22,512 nt of DNA from Polaromonas sp. (GTDB lineage Bacteria; Pseudomonadota; Gammaproteobacteria; Burkholderiales; Burkholderiaceae_C). The notes beneath the pieces were generated by a model. That model did not search any database. It saw only the letters and a program-made list of their open reading frames with translations, and was not told the origin of the DNA. The translations under genes were made by a program, and so were the position numbers. The stretch spans positions 1 through 22,512 of the forward strand of contig JAJAYS010000391.1 of assembly GCA_026786065.1 (NCBI GenBank), given 5' to 3'. Of the stretch, positions 1-7,599 are shown in pieces; the first letter of the stretch is position 1, and every line of letters starts with the position of its first letter.

Positions 1-137
1 ATCATCGACTGACGGCCTTCAGGCAAGAGATCGACGCGAATCTCGCTGAGCGCCGTGACGCCGCGCTCGCGTAAAAGCTGCTTGGCGTGGTGGCAATAAG
101 GGCAGCTGCCAGTGGTGTAAATTTTGACCGTTTGCAT
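1..137 (-). CDS. grxC: glutaredoxin 3, 3' part cut off by window edge
   Basis: Small thiol-disulfide oxidoreductase that reduces protein and low-molecular-weight disulfides with glutathione in the cytoplasm. The visible 45 residues begin MQTVKIYTTGSCPYCHHAK and contain the dithiol active site C-P-Y-C (Cys12 and Cys15), typical of class I glutaredoxins of the GrxC type. The protein then continues into a helix and the second strand (IRVDLLPEG). The rest, including the cis-Pro (TVP) and glycine motifs, lies beyond the left edge. The start is the ATG at 137, 38 bases downstream of the rhodanese gene on the same strand, so the two are probably co-transcribed. In related genomes secB often follows; that cannot be checked here. 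Confidence 0.9.
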   Translation of the reverse strand, partial: MQTVKIYTTGSCPYCHHAKQLLRERGVTALSEIRVDLLPEGRQSM

Positions 138-175
138 AAAAAAACTTTGGGTGGATTGGGCGGGCGCCCCGGCGT

Positions 176-586
176 TCACGCCTTCTCCAGCGGCAGGTTA
201 GCTTCTTTCCAGCTTTTCAGTCCCCCGGCCAAAACTTGTGCCTGCGGATAGCCCAGCCTTTTGGCAATACCTTCGGCGCGGCGCGACCTGACGCCACTGG
301 CGCAAACCAGAATCACCGGCAAAGCCTTATTTTTGACCACCGTCGGTAAGCGGCTTTCCAGCTCGTCGAGCGGAATGCTTTTGGCTCCGTTGACGTGGCC
401 GGCTGAAAATTCGTCGCTGGAGCTGACGTCCACCACGACTGCTTTGCTGCGGTTGATCAATTGCACCGCAGCACTGGCAGTAAGCCCGCCGGCGTTTCGG
501 CTGCTGGCGAGCATGGGCCACAGCAGCATGCCGCCGGACGCGAACGCGACCGAGATCAGCATCCAGTTGTCAAACAAAAATTTCAC
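176..586 (-). CDS. membrane-anchored rhodanese-domain protein
   Basis: A 136-residue protein with one N-terminal membrane segment (about residues 8-27, WMLISVAFASGGMLLWPML) followed by a single rhodanese domain (about 40-136). The motif DEFSAGHVNGAKSIP and the active-site loop C-A-S-G-V-R-S, with Cys95 as the presumed persulfide carrier, are intact. This suggests a sulfurtransferase working on the membrane, with an unknown acceptor. I chose the GTG start at 586 because an AAGG ribosome-binding site lies just upstream and the protein then begins with the membrane anchor. An in-frame ATG at 643 would add 19 polar residues and overlaps a promoter-like element. It lies upstream of grxC, so a link to thiol redox chemistry is plausible but unproven. 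Confidence 0.88.
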   Translation of the reverse strand: MKFLFDNWMLISVAFASGGMLLWPMLASSRNAGGLTASAAVQLINRSKAVVVDVSSSDEFSAGHVNGAKSIPLDELESRLPTVVKNKALPVILVCASGVRSRRAEGIAKRLGYPQAQVLAGGLKSWKEANLPLEKA

Positions 587-649
587 TTTGGGTACCTTGA
601 AGGAATTGAATTGAGGGCGATCTGCAATGTCACGGCAGCCCATGATTTT

Positions 650-678
650 AGAATAGGCCGCGCACTACAGCGTGCCAC
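650..678 (-). promoter_or_regulatory. possible sigma-70 promoter of rhodanese-grxC
   Basis: On the minus strand, GTGGCA (673-678) and TATTCT (650-655) are separated by 17 bases. Each matches the sigma-70 consensus at 4 of 6 positions. An overlapping TAAAAT (645-650) is an alternative -10. It would give a leader of about 55 bases before the GTG start at 586 and argues against the upstream ATG at 643. Confidence 0.3.
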
Positions 679-790
679 CCTCCACCAGCCCCTAGTTAGC
701 TCGTCGTCAGCCTTCGTTTGAGGCGCCAACTATCGGCAGTTGAGTCGGCTGCGCATGCTGCCATTCTCCCCAACACCCTTGCAGACCTTT

Positions 791-1534
791 ATGTACAAAC
801 TCGTTCTTGTTCGCCACGGCGAATCGACCTGGAATCTGGAAAATCGCTTTACCGGCTGGACGGACGTGGACTTGACCGACAACGGCGTCGATCAGGCCAA
901 AAACGCCGGCCGCCTGCTGCGCGCCGAGGGCTACGATTTCGACCTGGCCTACACCAGCGTCCTGAAGCGCGCAACGCGCACGCTTTGGCACTTGCTCGAC
1001 GAGATGGATCGCACCTGGCTGCCGGTGGTCCATAGCTGGCGTCTGAACGAGCGCCATTACGGCGCACTGCAGGGCTTGAGCAAGGCCGAAACAGCCAAAA
1101 ATTTTGGCGATGAGCAGGTGCTGGTCTGGCGCCGCAGTTACGACACGCCGCCTCCCGCCCTTGCTTCCGGCGATCCGCGCAGCGAGCGCGGCGACCGGCG
1201 CTACGCCAGGCTGCAGCCCGGTCAGGTGCCGTTGACCGAATGCCTGAAGGACACAGTTGATCGTGTGTTGCCCTTTTGGAGCGAGGCCGTAGCACCGGCC
1301 ATCAGGGCCGGCAAGCGCGTGGTGGTTTCGGCGCACGGCAATTCAATGCGGGCTTTGGTCAAGTATCTTGACGGCGTGTCGGACGACGACATTGTGGGTC
1401 TGAACATTCCAAACGGCATTCCTTTGGTGTACGAACTGGACGCCGAGCTAAAGCCGCTGCGGCATTTTTATCTGGGCGACGCCGCAGAAGCGGCGCGGGC
1501 GGCAGCGGCGGTGGGCGCGCAGGAACTCGCCTGA
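791..1534 (+). CDS. gpmA: 2,3-bisphosphoglycerate-dependent phosphoglycerate mutase
   Basis: Glycolytic enzyme interconverting 3-phosphoglycerate and 2-phosphoglycerate in the cytoplasm. The 247-residue protein has the usual length for the dimeric cofactor-dependent enzyme. The phosphohistidine motif RHGES is at residues 8-12 (His9). The substrate-binding [11 protein letters not shown] follows, and the second catalytic histidine is in [10 protein letters not shown] (His182). I chose the ATG at 791 because [12 protein letters not shown] matches the family N terminus; the open frame extends upstream to 740 but those residues are not family-like. No strong Shine-Dalgarno site is visible. The gene is divergent from the rhodanese gene and followed by ctpA, 140 bases away. 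The short C-terminal tail is Ala-rich ([10 protein letters not shown]), which is common in high-GC relatives. Confidence 0.96.
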   Translation: MYKLVLVRHGESTWNLENRFTGWTDVDLTDNGVDQAKNAGRLLRAEGYDFDLAYTSVLKRATRTLWHLLDEMDRTWLPVVHSWRLNERHYGALQGLSKAETAKNFGDEQVLVWRRSYDTPPPALASGDPRSERGDRRYARLQPGQVPLTECLKDTVDRVLPFWSEAVAPAIRAGKRVVVSAHGNSMRALVKYLDGVSDDDIVGLNIPNGIPLVYELDAELKPLRHFYLGDAAEAARAAAAVGAQELA

Positions 1535-1674
1535 GGTTCGCCGATCCGGGTGGAATCCAGGTCTGGATACATTGCCGCGTCGGCTGGAACTGCGGCACGA
1601 GGTCTTTATCGAAGGTGTATATTGGATAGGGCTTGGTGTCTGGTGTTTGAAGGCACGATTTAGAAAGTAGTTGT

Positions 1675-3114
1675 ATGGGTCAAAAGCTCAAAATCGCAGG
1701 CTGGATTTCAATTGGCGCCATGGCTGGTGCGCTCATGACTGTCCAGTTGCAGGCTGTCGCACGCGGAGGCATGACTCCCTTGCCGCTGGAGGAACTGCAG
1801 CAGCTCGCCGCCGTTTTTGGCATGGTGAAAAGCGACTATGTCGAACCGATCGACGAGAAAAAACTCATCAGCGACGCCATCTCTGGCATGGTTTCCGGTC
1901 TTGATCCGCATTCCGCCTATTTCGACAAGAAATCCTTCAAGGAATTTCGCGAAGGCACCAGCGGACGGTTTGTCGGCGTAGGCATCGAAATCAGCCAGGA
2001 AGACGGGATGGTAAAGGTCGTCTCGCCGATCGAAGGATCCCCTGCCGACCGCGCTGGCCTGAAGCCGAACGATCTGATCACACGCATCGACGACACCGCG
2101 GTCAAGGGCCTGACCCTTAACGAAGCGGTCAAGCGCATGCGCGGCGAGCCCCGGTCAAAAGTTCTGCTGACCATATTTCGCAAAGATGAGAACCGGACCT
2201 TTCCCGTGTCGATCACGCGAGAAGAGATTCGCACCCAATCGGTGCGCAGCAAGGTCATTGAGCCCGGCTACGCCTGGATCCGTCTTAGCCAGTTTCAGGA
2301 GCGCACAGTTGAAGACTTTGTCGTCAAACTCGAGCAGATCTACAAACAGGAGCCCGATCTCAAGGGCCTGGTACTCGACTTGAGAAACGACCCGGGTGGC
2401 CTACTCGACGCTGCGGTGGCAGTGTCGGCGGCATTCCTGCCGGAAAACGTGACTGTCGTCTCCACCAACGGGCAGTTGAGCGAAAGTAAATTTGTCTATA
2501 AAGCGGCGCCTGAGTTTTATCAGCGGCGCAACGGTAGCGACCCGCTCAAGCGACTGCCGGCGGCGATCAAGCGGGTCCCACTGGTCGTACTGGTCAACGA
2601 AGGCTCGGCCTCGGCCAGCGAGATCGTCGCCGGCGCGTTGCAGGACCACAAGCGCGCAACGATCATGGGCACACAAACCTTCGGCAAGGGCTCGGTGCAA
2701 ACCGTGCGTCCGCTTGGACCCGACACCGGTATCAAGCTCACCACCGCACGCTATTACACGCCAAGCGGCAAGTCGATCCAGGCACGCGGCATCGTGCCTG
2801 ACGTGATGATCGACGACACCGCAGAGGGCAGCCCTTTCGCGGCGCTTCGGACTCGCGAGGCCGACCTTGAGAAGCACATCAACAGTGGCCAGGGTGCCGA
2901 GATGAAGGACGCTGGCCGCGAAAAAGCGCGGGAAGAAGCCCTGAAGCGCCTGGAAGAAGAAGCCAAGAAAACTCCCGAGCAACGCCGGCCGCCCGAACTT
3001 GGCAGCGACAAAGACTTCCAGCTCTCGCAAGCCTTGAATCAGCTCAAGGGCCGGCCAGTGCTCGTCAGCAAAACCGCAGTGGTCGAGACCAAGAACGAGA
3101 AGAAAGAAAATTGA
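1675..3114 (+). CDS. ctpA: S41-family C-terminal processing protease
   Basis: Periplasmic or membrane-attached serine protease that trims C termini of envelope proteins or degrades them, using a Ser-Lys dyad. The 479-residue protein starts with a signal or anchor segment (about 8-28). A helical region follows, then a PDZ domain (about 99-172) and the S41 core. The catalytic serine is Ser313 in the SASASEI motif and the lysine is Lys338 in FGKGSVQ, 25 residues later as in E. coli Prc. The C-terminal 90 residues are charged and helix-rich (Lys/Glu repeats), probably a solvent-exposed tail. The Shine-Dalgarno sequence is weak. A TATATT element at 1618-1623 could be a -10 box but has no convincing -35. 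A terminator-like hairpin follows the stop, so moeB may be only partly co-transcribed. Confidence 0.95.
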   Translation: MGQKLKIAGWISIGAMAGALMTVQLQAVARGGMTPLPLEELQQLAAVFGMVKSDYVEPIDEKKLISDAISGMVSGLDPHSAYFDKKSFKEFREGTSGRFVGVGIEISQEDGMVKVVSPIEGSPADRAGLKPNDLITRIDDTAVKGLTLNEAVKRMRGEPRSKVLLTIFRKDENRTFPVSITREEIRTQSVRSKVIEPGYAWIRLSQFQERTVEDFVVKLEQIYKQEPDLKGLVLDLRNDPGGLLDAAVAVSAAFLPENVTVVSTNGQLSESKFVYKAAPEFYQRRNGSDPLKRLPAAIKRVPLVVLVNEGSASASEIVAGALQDHKRATIMGTQTFGKGSVQTVRPLGPDTGIKLTTARYYTPSGKSIQARGIVPDVMIDDTAEGSPFAALRTREADLEKHINSGQGAEMKDAGREKAREEALKRLEEEAKKTPEQRRPPELGSDKDFQLSQALNQLKGRPVLVSKTAVVETKNEKKEN

Positions 3115-3129
3115 GGCGAATCACGCGGG

Positions 3130-3148
3130 AAGGTCGGATCGACTTTTT
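3130..3148 (+). terminator. intrinsic terminator candidate after ctpA
   Basis: AAGGTCG, loop GAT, CGACTTT form a seven-pair stem (one G-T wobble) that runs into five consecutive T residues. It begins 15 bases after the ctpA stop codon. The stem is short, so termination may be partial, allowing read-through into moeB. Confidence 0.5.
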
Positions 3149-3271
3149 CCGTTCTGACGGCCAGGCGATTCCCTCTTTTTGGCTGGTGACCAGGGTAGGG
3201 CCGGGTGGGAGTTCCACTCGCTCGACATCTTCTTGGCCATTCAGACACGCCGAAGATCGGTTTACAGTCGC

Positions 3272-3298
3272 CCCCTTGGTCCCCTTGGCCCCCTTGAT
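3272..3298 (+). repeat. three tandem 9-base C-rich repeats before moeB
   Basis: CCCCTTGGT, CCCCTTGGC and CCCCTTGAT lie head to tail and end 8 bases before the moeB ATG. The first seven positions are the same in all three except for one G to A change at the end of the third copy's core. No purine-rich ribosome-binding site is present between the repeats and the start codon. Confidence 0.8.
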
Positions 3299-3306
3299 CC
3301 CCAGCG

Positions 3307-4065
3307 ATGAATGACGCGCAGTTGCTACGCTATTCGCGGCACATTCTGCTCGACGAATTGGGCATCGAAGGACAGGCCCGCTTGCTGGCTTCGGATGTGC
3401 TGGTCGTCGGTGCTGGCGGTCTCGGTTGCCCCGCAACCCTTTATCTGGCCAGCTCCGGCGTCGGCCACCTGACGCTCATAGACGACGACACGGTGGACGC
3501 GACCAACCTGCAGCGGCAGATTGGGCACAACACCGGCCGCATCGGTCAACTCAAAGTGGAATCGCTCAAGCAATCTGTCAACGAACTGAACCCGGATACG
3601 CAGGTTCACGCCATTGCCGCGCGTGCCGCCCCTGCGATGTTGGACCGCTTGGTGCCCACGGCCGACCTCGTGCTCGATTGCACCGACAACTTCGCAACCC
3701 GCCACGCCATCAACGCAGCCTGCGTTCGCCACCGCAAACCGCTGGTTTCTGGTGCTGCGCTGCGTTTTGATGGCCAAGTCACGGTTTTTGATCTGCGTGA
3801 TCCGGCCTCGCCGTGCTATGCCTGCGTGTTCCCGGAGTCCGAGGCGCCCGGCGAAACGGCCTGCGCCACGATGGGCGTGCTGGCACCGCTGGTCGGGGTG
3901 ATCGGCGCGGTGCAGGCACTGGAGGCCTTGAAATTGCTCACAGGCGTTGGGCAGGCGCTGACCGGCAGGTTGCTTATGCTCGACGGCAAGGCGCTGCAAT
4001 GGAGCGAGATGAAATTGTCGCGCGACGTGCAGTGTTTCCGGTGCGGCGCGGGGTTGCCCGTATAG
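3307..4065 (+). CDS. moeB: MoeB/ThiF-family adenylyltransferase
   Basis: E1-like enzyme that adenylates the C-terminal Gly-Gly of a ubiquitin-like sulfur carrier: MoaD for molybdopterin, or ThiS for thiazole. The 252-residue protein has the nucleotide-binding loop G-A-G-G-L-G (35-40), DDDTVDATNLQRQ with the catalytic arginines, and the conserved DCTDNF. A zinc site is formed by C-x-x-C at 170/173 and C-x-x-C at 243/246, and a conserved cysteine sits in GETACATMGVLAPLVG (Cys186). There is no C-terminal rhodanese domain, so it is the short MoeB/ThiF type. Moa or thi genes are not nearby, so the true partner is not fixed by context. The ATG at 3307 is the only possible start because TGA occurs in frame four codons upstream. 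It ends 48 bases from the convergent AsmA gene. Confidence 0.9.
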   Translation: MNDAQLLRYSRHILLDELGIEGQARLLASDVLVVGAGGLGCPATLYLASSGVGHLTLIDDDTVDATNLQRQIGHNTGRIGQLKVESLKQSVNELNPDTQVHAIAARAAPAMLDRLVPTADLVLDCTDNFATRHAINAACVRHRKPLVSGAALRFDGQVTVFDLRDPASPCYACVFPESEAPGETACATMGVLAPLVGVIGAVQALEALKLLTGVGQALTGRLLMLDGKALQWSEMKLSRDVQCFRCGAGLPV

Positions 4066-4113
4066 GCTTGAAACTTCCGGCCAACATCGGCCATGACGCA
4101 AGGCGTCCTTCGA

Positions 4114-6156
4114 CTACCTGACGGACCTGGTTTCGCTGCCGGGAGGCATAGAGCCCTTACGCGCCTGACCTGGCTTGCCCTGCGTAAAACTGGCAGCGCA
4201 ATCGGCGTCTTTCCCCTGACCGGTTTCGACTGTCGCGGCGAGCGCCAGCAGCGGATTGACCAGACCCAGCGCCAAGGCCAGCGCGCCGCGTCCGGCCAGC
4301 GCCGCCTTTTCAGGGCCGACCCTCGGCGCGGCAAAGCTCCCGCCAACCCGCATGGGCGAGCGCAAACTGAGGATGCTTAAATCTTTCGGCGATGGATCCA
4401 GGCGAAGGTCAAGCGTCTCAGTGGCGAGGTTGATCTGCCCGCTGCCCTGAATTACGGTATCCACCGTATCGAGCACAATCGCCCGGCTGGTCATCAGGCC
4501 CTGTTTGACATCGAAGGCGACCACCGCGCAGCGAATCTGGACGTTACGGTCGCCGCCGACCAGGAACTTGATGATTTCGGCGCCATCCAGGCCGATCAAT
4601 TCGAGCAGCAAATTGCTTATCTCGCCTCGCCCCATCAACGCCGACAGATCGCCCGAAGCAGAGCCGAGCATTTCGGCTGCCGAATTGCCTCGTCCATTCA
4701 GGTCGAGCTGGCCGCTTATGCGGCCCAGGCTGCTTTTGCTGGTTTCGACGGTAGGAAAAAGCCGATTCAGCTGTGCGCCGCGGATATCCAGTCGCGCGGC
4801 AAGCGTCGGCGGCTTGACACGGGAATTCACGCTGATGGTTCCGGCAATCGTGCCGCCAGCAACCCCGAGCGAGATCGGGCTCAGGTCAAGTTGGCCGTCC
4901 TGGAGCCGGACCCGGGCACTCCCGCGATCAAGCGGCAGTGCGGGTGCGTGGCGGATGCGGGCGGCAGAGTAGCTGACGTCTGCGTTCATGGCGTTCAAGC
5001 GCGGCAGATCGAGCGGCGCATTCGGCAGGACCTTTCTCGCACTTGCCGGACTTGCCGGACTTGCCTCGCTAGTGCGCTGCTGAACGGCTTTCGCCGTCTC
5101 TTCCTTTCGCCGCCCGGGGAGACTGACGGGCTTGCGGCCGGCTGGCGCGTCGGGGAGTCCTATCATTGGCGCGAGATCGTTGAAGTCCAGTACGTTGGAT
5201 TGCAGCTTGCCACTCAACGTGGCAACGCTGCCCGATTGGTCGAACGTCAGATTGCCGCTCATATCGGAATTCCCAAGAATTCCCTCAATCTGTGACAAAG
5301 TCCAAAGAGCATCCTGCTTTTTAACCTCCCCGCGCAGCTTGTAAGGCGGGGTGGCCGGTAATGCCACACCGGCGATCCGGTAGAGCGCCTCCAGGTTCTG
5401 GCCCTGCAGGTCAAAACTCGCCTCAAGGGCAGACAACCTTGCAAGGTCGGTCACCGAGCCTTTGGCTTTTAGTCTGGTGGTGCCGACGCGGGCCTCGACC
5501 TCTATCGGGAAGCGCGAATTGAGATCGCGCGAAAGGCGAAGCACGCCACCGGTACGTCCGCTGGCCGAGAACGGCTCCGTTTGCCATCGGCCCTTCGCGC
5601 TGTAAACAAGGGGCATGCTGGACCCACTTTCAGGAGCCAGTGAAAAAAGCAGCTCGATGTCGGCCCCCTGCGCGGGAGCGAGGTAGCTCAGCGTGCCGGT
5701 GTCAACAACCACCTCCCCTATTTCTGGGGCGGATCCTGTGTCAGAGGCGTCGCGCGACAAGACCCAACTGCGTTGGCCCTGCTCGTTAGCCTCCAGGCCG
5801 ACCTGCGGGCTCTTGACCGAGATACGCGCAATCACAACCTTGCCGGTCAGCAAGGGCCAAAGGCGCACGTCTATTTCTGCAGAGTCCGCCTTTAACAAGA
5901 ATGGCGCACGCGCCCAAGGCGGGTTGGCAACTGTGATGCCGTCTGCAAATACCGTCGTAATGCGTCCGAGCTTGACGTCGAGTCGGCGGGTGATCTCAAA
6001 GTGACGCCCAATCTGCGCAGATACGCGCCGGTTGATGGGTTCCCGCAACAAGTCCCACGGAAAGAAAACCACAAGAACAGCCAGAAGCACAAGCAGCAAC
6101 ACCGCGACAAACAGCAGTTTGTACCAAGTTGTTCTCAGGACTGAGGCAGATTTCAT
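4114..6156 (-). CDS. AsmA-family envelope protein
   Basis: A 680-residue protein with one N-terminal membrane anchor (about residues 12-32) and a long periplasmic part rich in beta structure. Opening features are FFPWDLLREPINRRVSAQIG and KLGRITTVFADGITVANP, both typical of AsmA-like proteins. The C-terminal half carries the AsmA pattern of short strands (SGQLDLNGRGNSAAEMLGS, DLRLDPSPKDLSILSLRSP, then RVGGSFAAPRVGPEKAAL). Family members are thought to help outer-membrane lipid or protein homeostasis; the exact role is unknown here. A Pro/Ala/Ser linker around 5042-5065 is encoded by a 9-base tandem repeat. The ATG at 6156 gives a proper anchor, though its ribosome-binding site is weak. It is convergent with moeB. 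Confidence 0.85.
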   Translation of the reverse strand: MKSASVLRTTWYKLLFVAVLLLVLLAVLVVFFPWDLLREPINRRVSAQIGRHFEITRRLDVKLGRITTVFADGITVANPPWARAPFLLKADSAEIDVRLWPLLTGKVVIARISVKSPQVGLEANEQGQRSWVLSRDASDTGSAPEIGEVVVDTGTLSYLAPAQGADIELLFSLAPESGSSMPLVYSAKGRWQTEPFSASGRTGGVLRLSRDLNSRFPIEVEARVGTTRLKAKGSVTDLARLSALEASFDLQGQNLEALYRIAGVALPATPPYKLRGEVKKQDALWTLSQIEGILGNSDMSGNLTFDQSGSVATLSGKLQSNVLDFNDLAPMIGLPDAPAGRKPVSLPGRRKEETAKAVQQRTSEASPASPASARKVLPNAPLDLPRLNAMNADVSYSAARIRHAPALPLDRGSARVRLQDGQLDLSPISLGVAGGTIAGTISVNSRVKPPTLAARLDIRGAQLNRLFPTVETSKSSLGRISGQLDLNGRGNSAAEMLGSASGDLSALMGRGEISNLLLELIGLDGAEIIKFLVGGDRNVQIRCAVVAFDVKQGLMTSRAIVLDTVDTVIQGSGQINLATETLDLRLDPSPKDLSILSLRSPMRVGGSFAAPRVGPEKAALAGRGALALALGLVNPLLALAATVETGQGKDADCAASFTQGKPGQARKGSMPPGSETRSVR
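5042..5065. repeat. 9-base tandem repeat in AsmA linker
   Basis: CTTGCCGGA occurs twice in tandem followed by a partial CTTGCC. On the minus strand it encodes a Ser-Pro-Ala repeat in a low-complexity linker. The unit is a multiple of three, so copy-number change would keep the reading frame. Confidence 0.75.
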
Positions 6157-6299
6157 TCAGACCGTTTCAGAAATGCCGCTGCGCAGCATCGGGGTGGGCT
6201 GCGAGTTCGGGCTGTTGACCACTACGCCATTCGTAAAATACGGTTGGCAATTGGTGACCCGCTCATCGGAAATCACTGTGTCGAGTGTGCGCTCTGGTG

Positions 6300-6308
6300 T
6301 TTTTTTTT
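6300..6308 (+). other. nine-T tract, weak terminator-like context
   Basis: Nine T residues follow an imperfect stem (GAGT, loop GTGC, GCTC, inside a CACTG/TGGTG outer pairing with a bulge). It would terminate a plus-strand transcript, but no gene ends here. It could end a short RNA or simply be a bent AT-rich site. The stem is weak, so confidence as a terminator is low. Confidence 0.3.
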
Positions 6309-6383
6309 AAGGTCATCCACTGACTGCAGCCTGTGTCAGGTTGTGACGCCAAGAAGCCGTTGCACGAGGTCGGACAACGCCTA

Positions 6384-6405
6384 CAGGTGCGCCTCAGGCG
6401 CCCTG
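6384..6405. promoter_or_regulatory. strong hairpin or operator upstream of receiver gene
   Basis: CAGG, one bulged T, GCGCC, loop TCA, GGCGC, CCTG: a nine-pair stem with a three-base loop. No T run follows, so it is not a standard terminator. It lies about 80 bases upstream of the promoter-like element and could be a protein-binding palindrome or part of a longer leader. Confidence 0.5.
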
Positions 6406-6485
6406 TCACAATCGCGCTGCGAAAACGGTATTTTTCAAACGATGGGCTGACTCTCTGCGGCGCCAAAATTGAGGGCACCTGGAAT

Positions 6486-6494
6486 TGTTATACA
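6486..6494 (+). promoter_or_regulatory. extended -10 promoter candidate for the receiver gene
   Basis: TGT followed by TATACA fits the TGn extended -10 pattern. A TTGAGG at 6469-6474 lies upstream but only 14 bases away, too close for a standard -35. Predicted initiation near 6500 would leave a leader of about 40 bases that contains the GGAAG ribosome-binding site at 6530-6534. Confidence 0.4.
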
Positions 6495-6540
6495 AAGCCC
6501 CGACGACCTGTACCCGATTCCCGCTACCCGGAAGTGAGCA

Positions 6541-6921
6541 GTGAGACTAAAAACATTTATTGTCGAAGACAACCCGACGATCCGGGAGAACCTCATAGGC
6601 ACCCTTGAGGAACTCGCATCGATAGATGCCGTAGGCACCGCGGAAACGGAGAACGAGGGAAAGGTTTGGCTCCAGGAGAATCCAGCAGGCTGGAATCTCG
6701 CTATCGTCGATTTGTTTTTGCGCCAGGGCAGCGGTCTGGGTGTTTTATCAGCTTGCCGCGAGCGCGGTGCCAATCAAAAGGTGGTGGTGTTAAGCAACTA
6801 TGCCACCCCTGACATTCGTCAGCGCTGCGCCCAACTTGGTGTGGACGCGGTGTTTGATAAATCCAATGAGATCGACGCGCTGGTCGATTACTGCGTCGCC
6901 CAGACCCACGCGCTGACCTGA
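6541..6921 (+). CDS. single-domain response regulator (receiver only)
   Basis: A 126-residue CheY-like receiver with no output domain. All phosphorylation residues are visible: acidic pair Glu9-Asp10, phospho-acceptor Asp57 in LAIVDLFLRQGSG, Ser85 in VVVLSNYA and Lys107 in VFDKS. Such proteins act as phosphate sinks, phosphorelay intermediates or allosteric partners. The start is GTG at 6541, preceded by GGAAG six bases upstream; no ATG is near. It points toward a NarL-type regulator gene, with the stop codon inside a shared hairpin, and a histidine kinase lies beyond that. It is therefore probably an accessory receiver for the same system, which is inference from context only. Confidence 0.9.
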   Translation: MRLKTFIVEDNPTIRENLIGTLEELASIDAVGTAETENEGKVWLQENPAGWNLAIVDLFLRQGSGLGVLSACRERGANQKVVVLSNYATPDIRQRCAQLGVDAVFDKSNEIDALVDYCVAQTHALT

Positions 6922-6938
6922 CGCGCGTCGGGTCAGCG
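6911..6938. terminator. bidirectional hairpin between convergent regulators
   Basis: CGCTGACC (6911-6918) pairs perfectly with GGTCAGCG (6931-6938). GAC and GTC pair inside around a GCGC loop, with a T-G wobble between, giving about 12 pairs. The receiver gene stop codon TGA (6919-6921) lies within it. No T run follows on either strand, so it may act with Rho, as a 3'-end stabiliser, or as a weak terminator for both genes. Confidence 0.55.
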
Positions 6939-6946
6939 GCATGCTC

Positions 6947-7579
6947 TCAATCGATCAGCTTGTTCTTGAGGGCGTAGTACGTGAGATCGCTGTTGGAAGC
7001 GAGGCTCATTTTCTCCATCACGCGCGTGCGATAGGTGCTGACGGTTTTGACGCTCAACGAAAGCGCCTTGGCAATATCGCCGGCCGTTTCGCCTTTGGCC
7101 AATTTCAGGAAAACCTGAAACTCCCTTTCGGAAAGCTGCTCGTGCGAAGCGACGTCGTTCGGACGATTGAGTTGCTGAGCGAGCAGTTCCGCCACAGCCG
7201 GTGTGATGTAGCGCTTGCCGAGCGAGATCACGCGAATGGCATCGACGATCTCCGATGGGTCGCATTCCTTGTTCAGATAGCCACTGGCGCCTTGGCGAAT
7301 CAGATTCACCGCATAGTGCTCTTCCGGGTAGCCGCTCAAAATAAGAATGCCGACGTCAGGGGCTTTTGCCCGGATCATTGCCAGCGCGTCGATGCCGCTT
7401 TGGCCAGGCATAGAAAGATCCATCACCAGAATGTCAAGCTCCACGTTGCGCACCAGATCAATGGCCTCTCGGCCACTTCCGGCTTCTCCGACTACACGCA
7501 GGTCAACCTGATCGGAAAAAAATTGCTTGAGTCCCGAGCGTACGATGGCGTGGTCATCGACGATTCCGATTTTGATCAT
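6947..7579 (-). CDS. NarL/FixJ-type response regulator with LuxR helix-turn-helix
   Basis: A 210-residue two-component transcription factor. The receiver domain (1-120) has Asp8-Asp9, phospho-acceptor Asp54 in LDILVMDLSMPG, Ser82 in LILSGYPEE and the Lys in YLNKECDPSE. The C-terminal LuxR/GerE helix-turn-helix (about 147-205) shows LSEREFQVFLKLAKG and the recognition helix region LSLSVKTVSTYRTRVMEKM. It is divergent from a HisKA_3-type kinase, the usual partner of NarL-type regulators. The ATG at 7579 follows an AGAAAG ribosome-binding-like sequence. A TTGTCG (7614-7619) and TTTAGA (7591-7596), 17 bases apart on the minus strand, may be its promoter, with half of an inverted repeat in the spacer. 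The target genes are unknown. Confidence 0.95.
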   Translation of the reverse strand: MIKIGIVDDHAIVRSGLKQFFSDQVDLRVVGEAGSGREAIDLVRNVELDILVMDLSMPGQSGIDALAMIRAKAPDVGILILSGYPEEHYAVNLIRQGASGYLNKECDPSEIVDAIRVISLGKRYITPAVAELLAQQLNRPNDVASHEQLSEREFQVFLKLAKGETAGDIAKALSLSVKTVSTYRTRVMEKMSLASNSDLTYYALKNKLID

Positions 7580-7599
7580 GTTGGATTCTTTCTAAAGCT

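Larger units (their letters stand above)
6157..6540. other. 384-base gene-free region with hairpins
   Basis: I find no convincing gene between the divergent AsmA gene and the receiver gene. The region holds a run of nine T residues (6300-6308), several short inverted repeats, a strong hairpin at 6384-6405 and a promoter-like element at 6486-6494. TTGTGAC (6341-6347) and its complement GTCACAA (6405-6411) are about 60 bases apart, and the TGAC/GTCA core recurs near 6320 and 6335. Two 5-base arms, CGTTG (6358-6362) and CAACG (6375-6379), could also pair. Confidence 0.6.

Noticed and set aside
1556..1567. TCCAG-GT-CTGGA palindrome between gpmA and ctpA as a terminator
   Set aside because: A two-base loop cannot form a hairpin and no T run follows; it could be a binding site but there is no support.
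4095..4107. GACGC-AAG-GCGTC hairpin between moeB and the AsmA gene as a terminator
   Set aside because: Only five pairs with no T run on either strand; too weak to call.
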